NCBI GenBank assembly: GCA_017383785.1
Contig: JAFNVD010000122.1
Span: 1-6,041, forward strand
Source: Peptococcaceae bacterium
GTDB taxonomy: Bacteria; Bacillota; Peptococcia; Peptococcales; Peptococcaceae
DNA length: 6,041 nt
Direction of reading: 5' to 3'
The notes under the pieces were generated by a model that made no database searches, had not been told where the DNA came from, and worked only from the letters and a program-made list of their open reading frames with translations. Positions 4,618 to 6,041 of the stretch are shown here, piece after piece. The position numbers and the translations under genes are program-made. Numbering within the stretch: the first letter of the stretch is position 1; every line of letters starts with the position of its first letter.

Positions 4618-5847
4618 ATGCAAACAACACTTATCATTATTGCAGTATGTATGATAATTTCTGCGTTTTTTTCTGCTTGCGAAATGTCATTTTCTTCTGT
4701 AAACCGTGTACGAATCAAAAGCATGGCAGAGCAAGGTAACAGCAAAGCGCAAACTGTATTAAAAATGCTAGACAACTATGACAATTTGCTTTCTACTATT
4801 TTAGTAGGGAACAATGTCGTAAATATTTTGTGTTCCTCCATGGCTACCGTATTGTTTATTGCACTTTTGGATGAGGCGCGCGGTCCTGGGGTTGCTACTA
4901 TTGTGACCACCGTTGTGATTTTGCTGTTCGGTGAAATTTCACCAAAAAGCATTGCCAAAGAATCACCGGAGAAATTTGCTATGGCTTTGGCATCTATATT
5001 AAATGTCATTGTTAAACTGTTCACTCCAATCAACTGGCTGTTCGGTTTGTGGAAAAAGATGCTGTCTCTGATTATCAAAAAAGGCGATGAGCAAGGTATC
5101 ACAGAGGCAGAGCTGCTTACCTATGTAGATGAAGCGCAGCAAGGCGGTGGCATTGATGAGCAGGAAGGATCGCTTATTCGCAGTGCATTAGGCTTTACTG
5201 ATTTAGAAGTACAAGATATTTTCACACCACGTATTGAAATTGTAAGTATTTCCACGGAAATGAGCAATGAGGAAATTGAAACTGTCTTTATGGACAGTGG
5301 TTATTCTCGTTTGCCGATTCATACCGGCAGTGATATTGACCAAATTACCGGGACTTTGTATCAGAAGGATTTTTATCGTCATGTGATTCATGGCAGTTGC
5401 AAACTGGAAGATGTGGTGCGTCCGGCGTTCTTTACCAGCAAATATAAAACCATCGGTGATTTGTTGAAACAATTACAGCACGAAAAACAGCACATTGCCA
5501 TTGTGATTGATGAATACGGCTGTACAGCAGGGCTGGTAACCATGGAAGATATTTTAGAAGAAATTGTGGGCGATATCTGGGACGAATATGACGTAGTCAG
5601 CGATGATATCGTGACATTGGAAGATGGCACATACCAAGTAGCCGGAACTTGTAATGTAGAAGCGTTATTTGACTTTTTAGGCCACAAAAAAGAGTTTGAG
5701 ATGATAACGGTCAACGGATGGCTGATGGAGGTTTTAGGACACATTCCTGCTGTTGGAGACTCTGTGCAGGAAGAAGGCATTACGGTCACCGTTACTAAAT
5801 CAAACGGCCGTCGTGCAGAACAAGTACATGTATCGATAGAACAATAA
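4618..5847 (+). CDS. CNNM/CorC-family membrane protein (DUF21, CBS pair, CorC/HlyC domain), probable Mg2+/divalent cation exporter
   Basis: A 409-residue protein of the 'hemolysin C-like' CNNM/CorC family, whose better-studied members (for example MpfA and YqhB-type proteins) handle Mg2+ or Co2+ at the cytoplasmic membrane. The N-terminal CNNM/DUF21 membrane domain covers about residues 1-150 and shows SAFFSACEMSFSS (15-27), GNNVVNI (64-70) and GEISPKSIAKE (105-115). A pair of CBS domains follows, with DIFTPRIEIVSI at about 200-211 starting the first and VIDEYGCTAGLVTMEDILEEIVGDI (296-320) in the second, where nucleotide binding would gate transport. The C-terminal CorC/HlyC domain is about 328-408. 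ATG 4618 follows AAGGAG (4605-4610) with 7-nt spacing. Its promoter and terminator make it monocistronic. The family is certain; the transported ion and direction come from family knowledge. The historic name hemolysin is not supported as a function. Confidence 0.94.
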   Translation: MQTTLIIIAVCMIISAFFSACEMSFSSVNRVRIKSMAEQGNSKAQTVLKMLDNYDNLLSTILVGNNVVNILCSSMATVLFIALLDEARGPGVATIVTTVVILLFGEISPKSIAKESPEKFAMALASILNVIVKLFTPINWLFGLWKKMLSLIIKKGDEQGITEAELLTYVDEAQQGGGIDEQEGSLIRSALGFTDLEVQDIFTPRIEIVSISTEMSNEEIETVFMDSGYSRLPIHTGSDIDQITGTLYQKDFYRHVIHGSCKLEDVVRPAFFTSKYKTIGDLLKQLQHEKQHIAIVIDEYGCTAGLVTMEDILEEIVGDIWDEYDVVSDDIVTLEDGTYQVAGTCNVEALFDFLGHKKEFEMITVNGWLMEVLGHIPAVGDSVQEEGITVTVTKSNGRRAEQVHVSIEQ

Positions 5848-5860
5848 TATAATCTATACG

Positions 5861-5892
5861 TCAGGGCGGATAATTACATCCGCCCTGATTTT
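5861..5892 (+). terminator. Intrinsic terminator of the CNNM gene
   Basis: TCAGGGCGGAT (5861-5871) pairs perfectly with ATCCGCCCTGA (5878-5888) across a 6-nt loop, followed by TTTT (5889-5892) and a T-rich stretch. It starts 14 nt after the stop codon. On the minus strand the stem has no T-tract, so it acts in the plus direction. Confidence 0.9.
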
Positions 5893-5946
5893 ACTTTGAC
5901 TTTCTTTTTATTTTTAACACATCCTCTTTTTCATTCGCTTTTAGCA

Positions 5947-5981
5947 CAAATAAAATTGGAGCAAGGCGCCCTTGCTCCAAT
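5947..5981 (-). terminator. Intrinsic terminator on the minus strand
   Basis: A perfect 12-bp stem (ATTGGAGCAAGG 5955-5966 with CCTTGCTCCAAT 5970-5981, 3-nt loop) is followed on the minus strand by TTTTATTTG. On the plus strand it has no T-tract. It therefore most likely ends a convergent gene that enters from the right edge. Confidence 0.8.
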
Positions 5982-6010
5982 GAAATAGTTTCAACTGCTT
6001 AAAACGAATT

Positions 6011-6040
6011 TTACAGCGTCTTATTCAATTCTCTGTCCAA
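6011..6040 (-). CDS. Possible last codons of a convergent gene, cut by the right edge
   Basis: Read on the minus strand from 6040, the frame gives LDRELNKTL and a TAA stop at 6013-6011, 30 nt before the minus-strand terminator. The stop-to-terminator distance fits a gene end, but nine residues cannot identify a family. Another minus frame stops at 6021-6023 (IGQRIE), so the choice of frame is uncertain; the case rests mainly on the terminator. Confidence 0.25.
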   Translation of the reverse strand: MDRELNKTL

Positions 6041-6041
6041 T

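Noticed and set aside
5388..5789. 133-codon minus-strand open frame opposite the CNNM gene
   Set aside because: It mirrors the CBS and CorC/HlyC coding frame, is rich in Ser/Thr as expected for antisense translation, and has no start signals.
4618..5847. Reading the CNNM protein as a hemolysin
   Set aside because: The hemolysin label for this family is historical. The DUF21-CBS-CorC/HlyC layout points to cation transport, and no toxin feature is visible.

Overview
The window looks like a chromosomal segment of a strictly anaerobic, fermentative, fairly AT-rich Firmicute, probably Negativicutes or Clostridia. That placement is an inference from an NAD(P)H-linked multisubunit [FeFe] hydrogenase, strong AGGAG-type ribosome binding sites, Rho-independent terminators after every transcription unit, and a glycine riboswitch driving an AGCS symporter. 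I see no insertion sequence, phage gene, CRISPR array, tRNA or rRNA.

Layout. (1) 2-802: the 3' part of a NuoF-like, flavin/NADH-binding hydrogenase subunit (HydB/HndC type), cut by the left edge. (2) 820-2586: HydA, the catalytic [FeFe] hydrogenase with the full set of accessory Fe-S sites, 17 nt downstream and in the same operon. A strong terminator closes this operon at 2616-2648. (3) 2712-3023: a long leader with its own promoter, a 5' hairpin, one complete glycine aptamer, a degenerate 'ghost' partner domain, an intrinsic terminator, and a 9-bp stem that ends directly at the ribosome binding site. (4) 3024-4382: an AGCS-family sodium:amino-acid (alanine/glycine) symporter controlled by that leader. 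(5) 4383-4617: a terminator whose right arm and T-tract can also pair with a second downstream arm, then a promoter. (6) 4618-5847: a CNNM/CorC-type (DUF21-CBS-CorC/HlyC) membrane protein, closed by a terminator at 5861-5892. (7) 5893-6041: no complete gene; a perfect 12-bp hairpin with a T-tract on the minus strand probably ends a convergent gene of which at most the last few codons are inside the window.

How the parts work together. HydB and HydA form the electron path of a soluble hydrogenase: NAD(P)H and flavin on HydB, a chain of Fe-S clusters, and the H-cluster on HydA. With a small HydC/NuoE-like subunit, presumably encoded just left of the window, this is the architecture of electron-bifurcating or NAD(P)-linked hydrogenases that dispose of fermentation electrons as H2. 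The symporter is a separate transcription unit, and complementary segments in its leader suggest glycine shuts it off. The CNNM protein is a third, independent unit, probably for Mg2+/divalent cation homeostasis.

The most interesting items are the glycine-riboswitch leader with its predicted OFF-switch architecture, the TSCSPGW variant of the first H-cluster motif in HydA, and the overlapping alternative hairpins between the symporter and the CNNM gene. I do not see evidence for a wholly new multigene system here.
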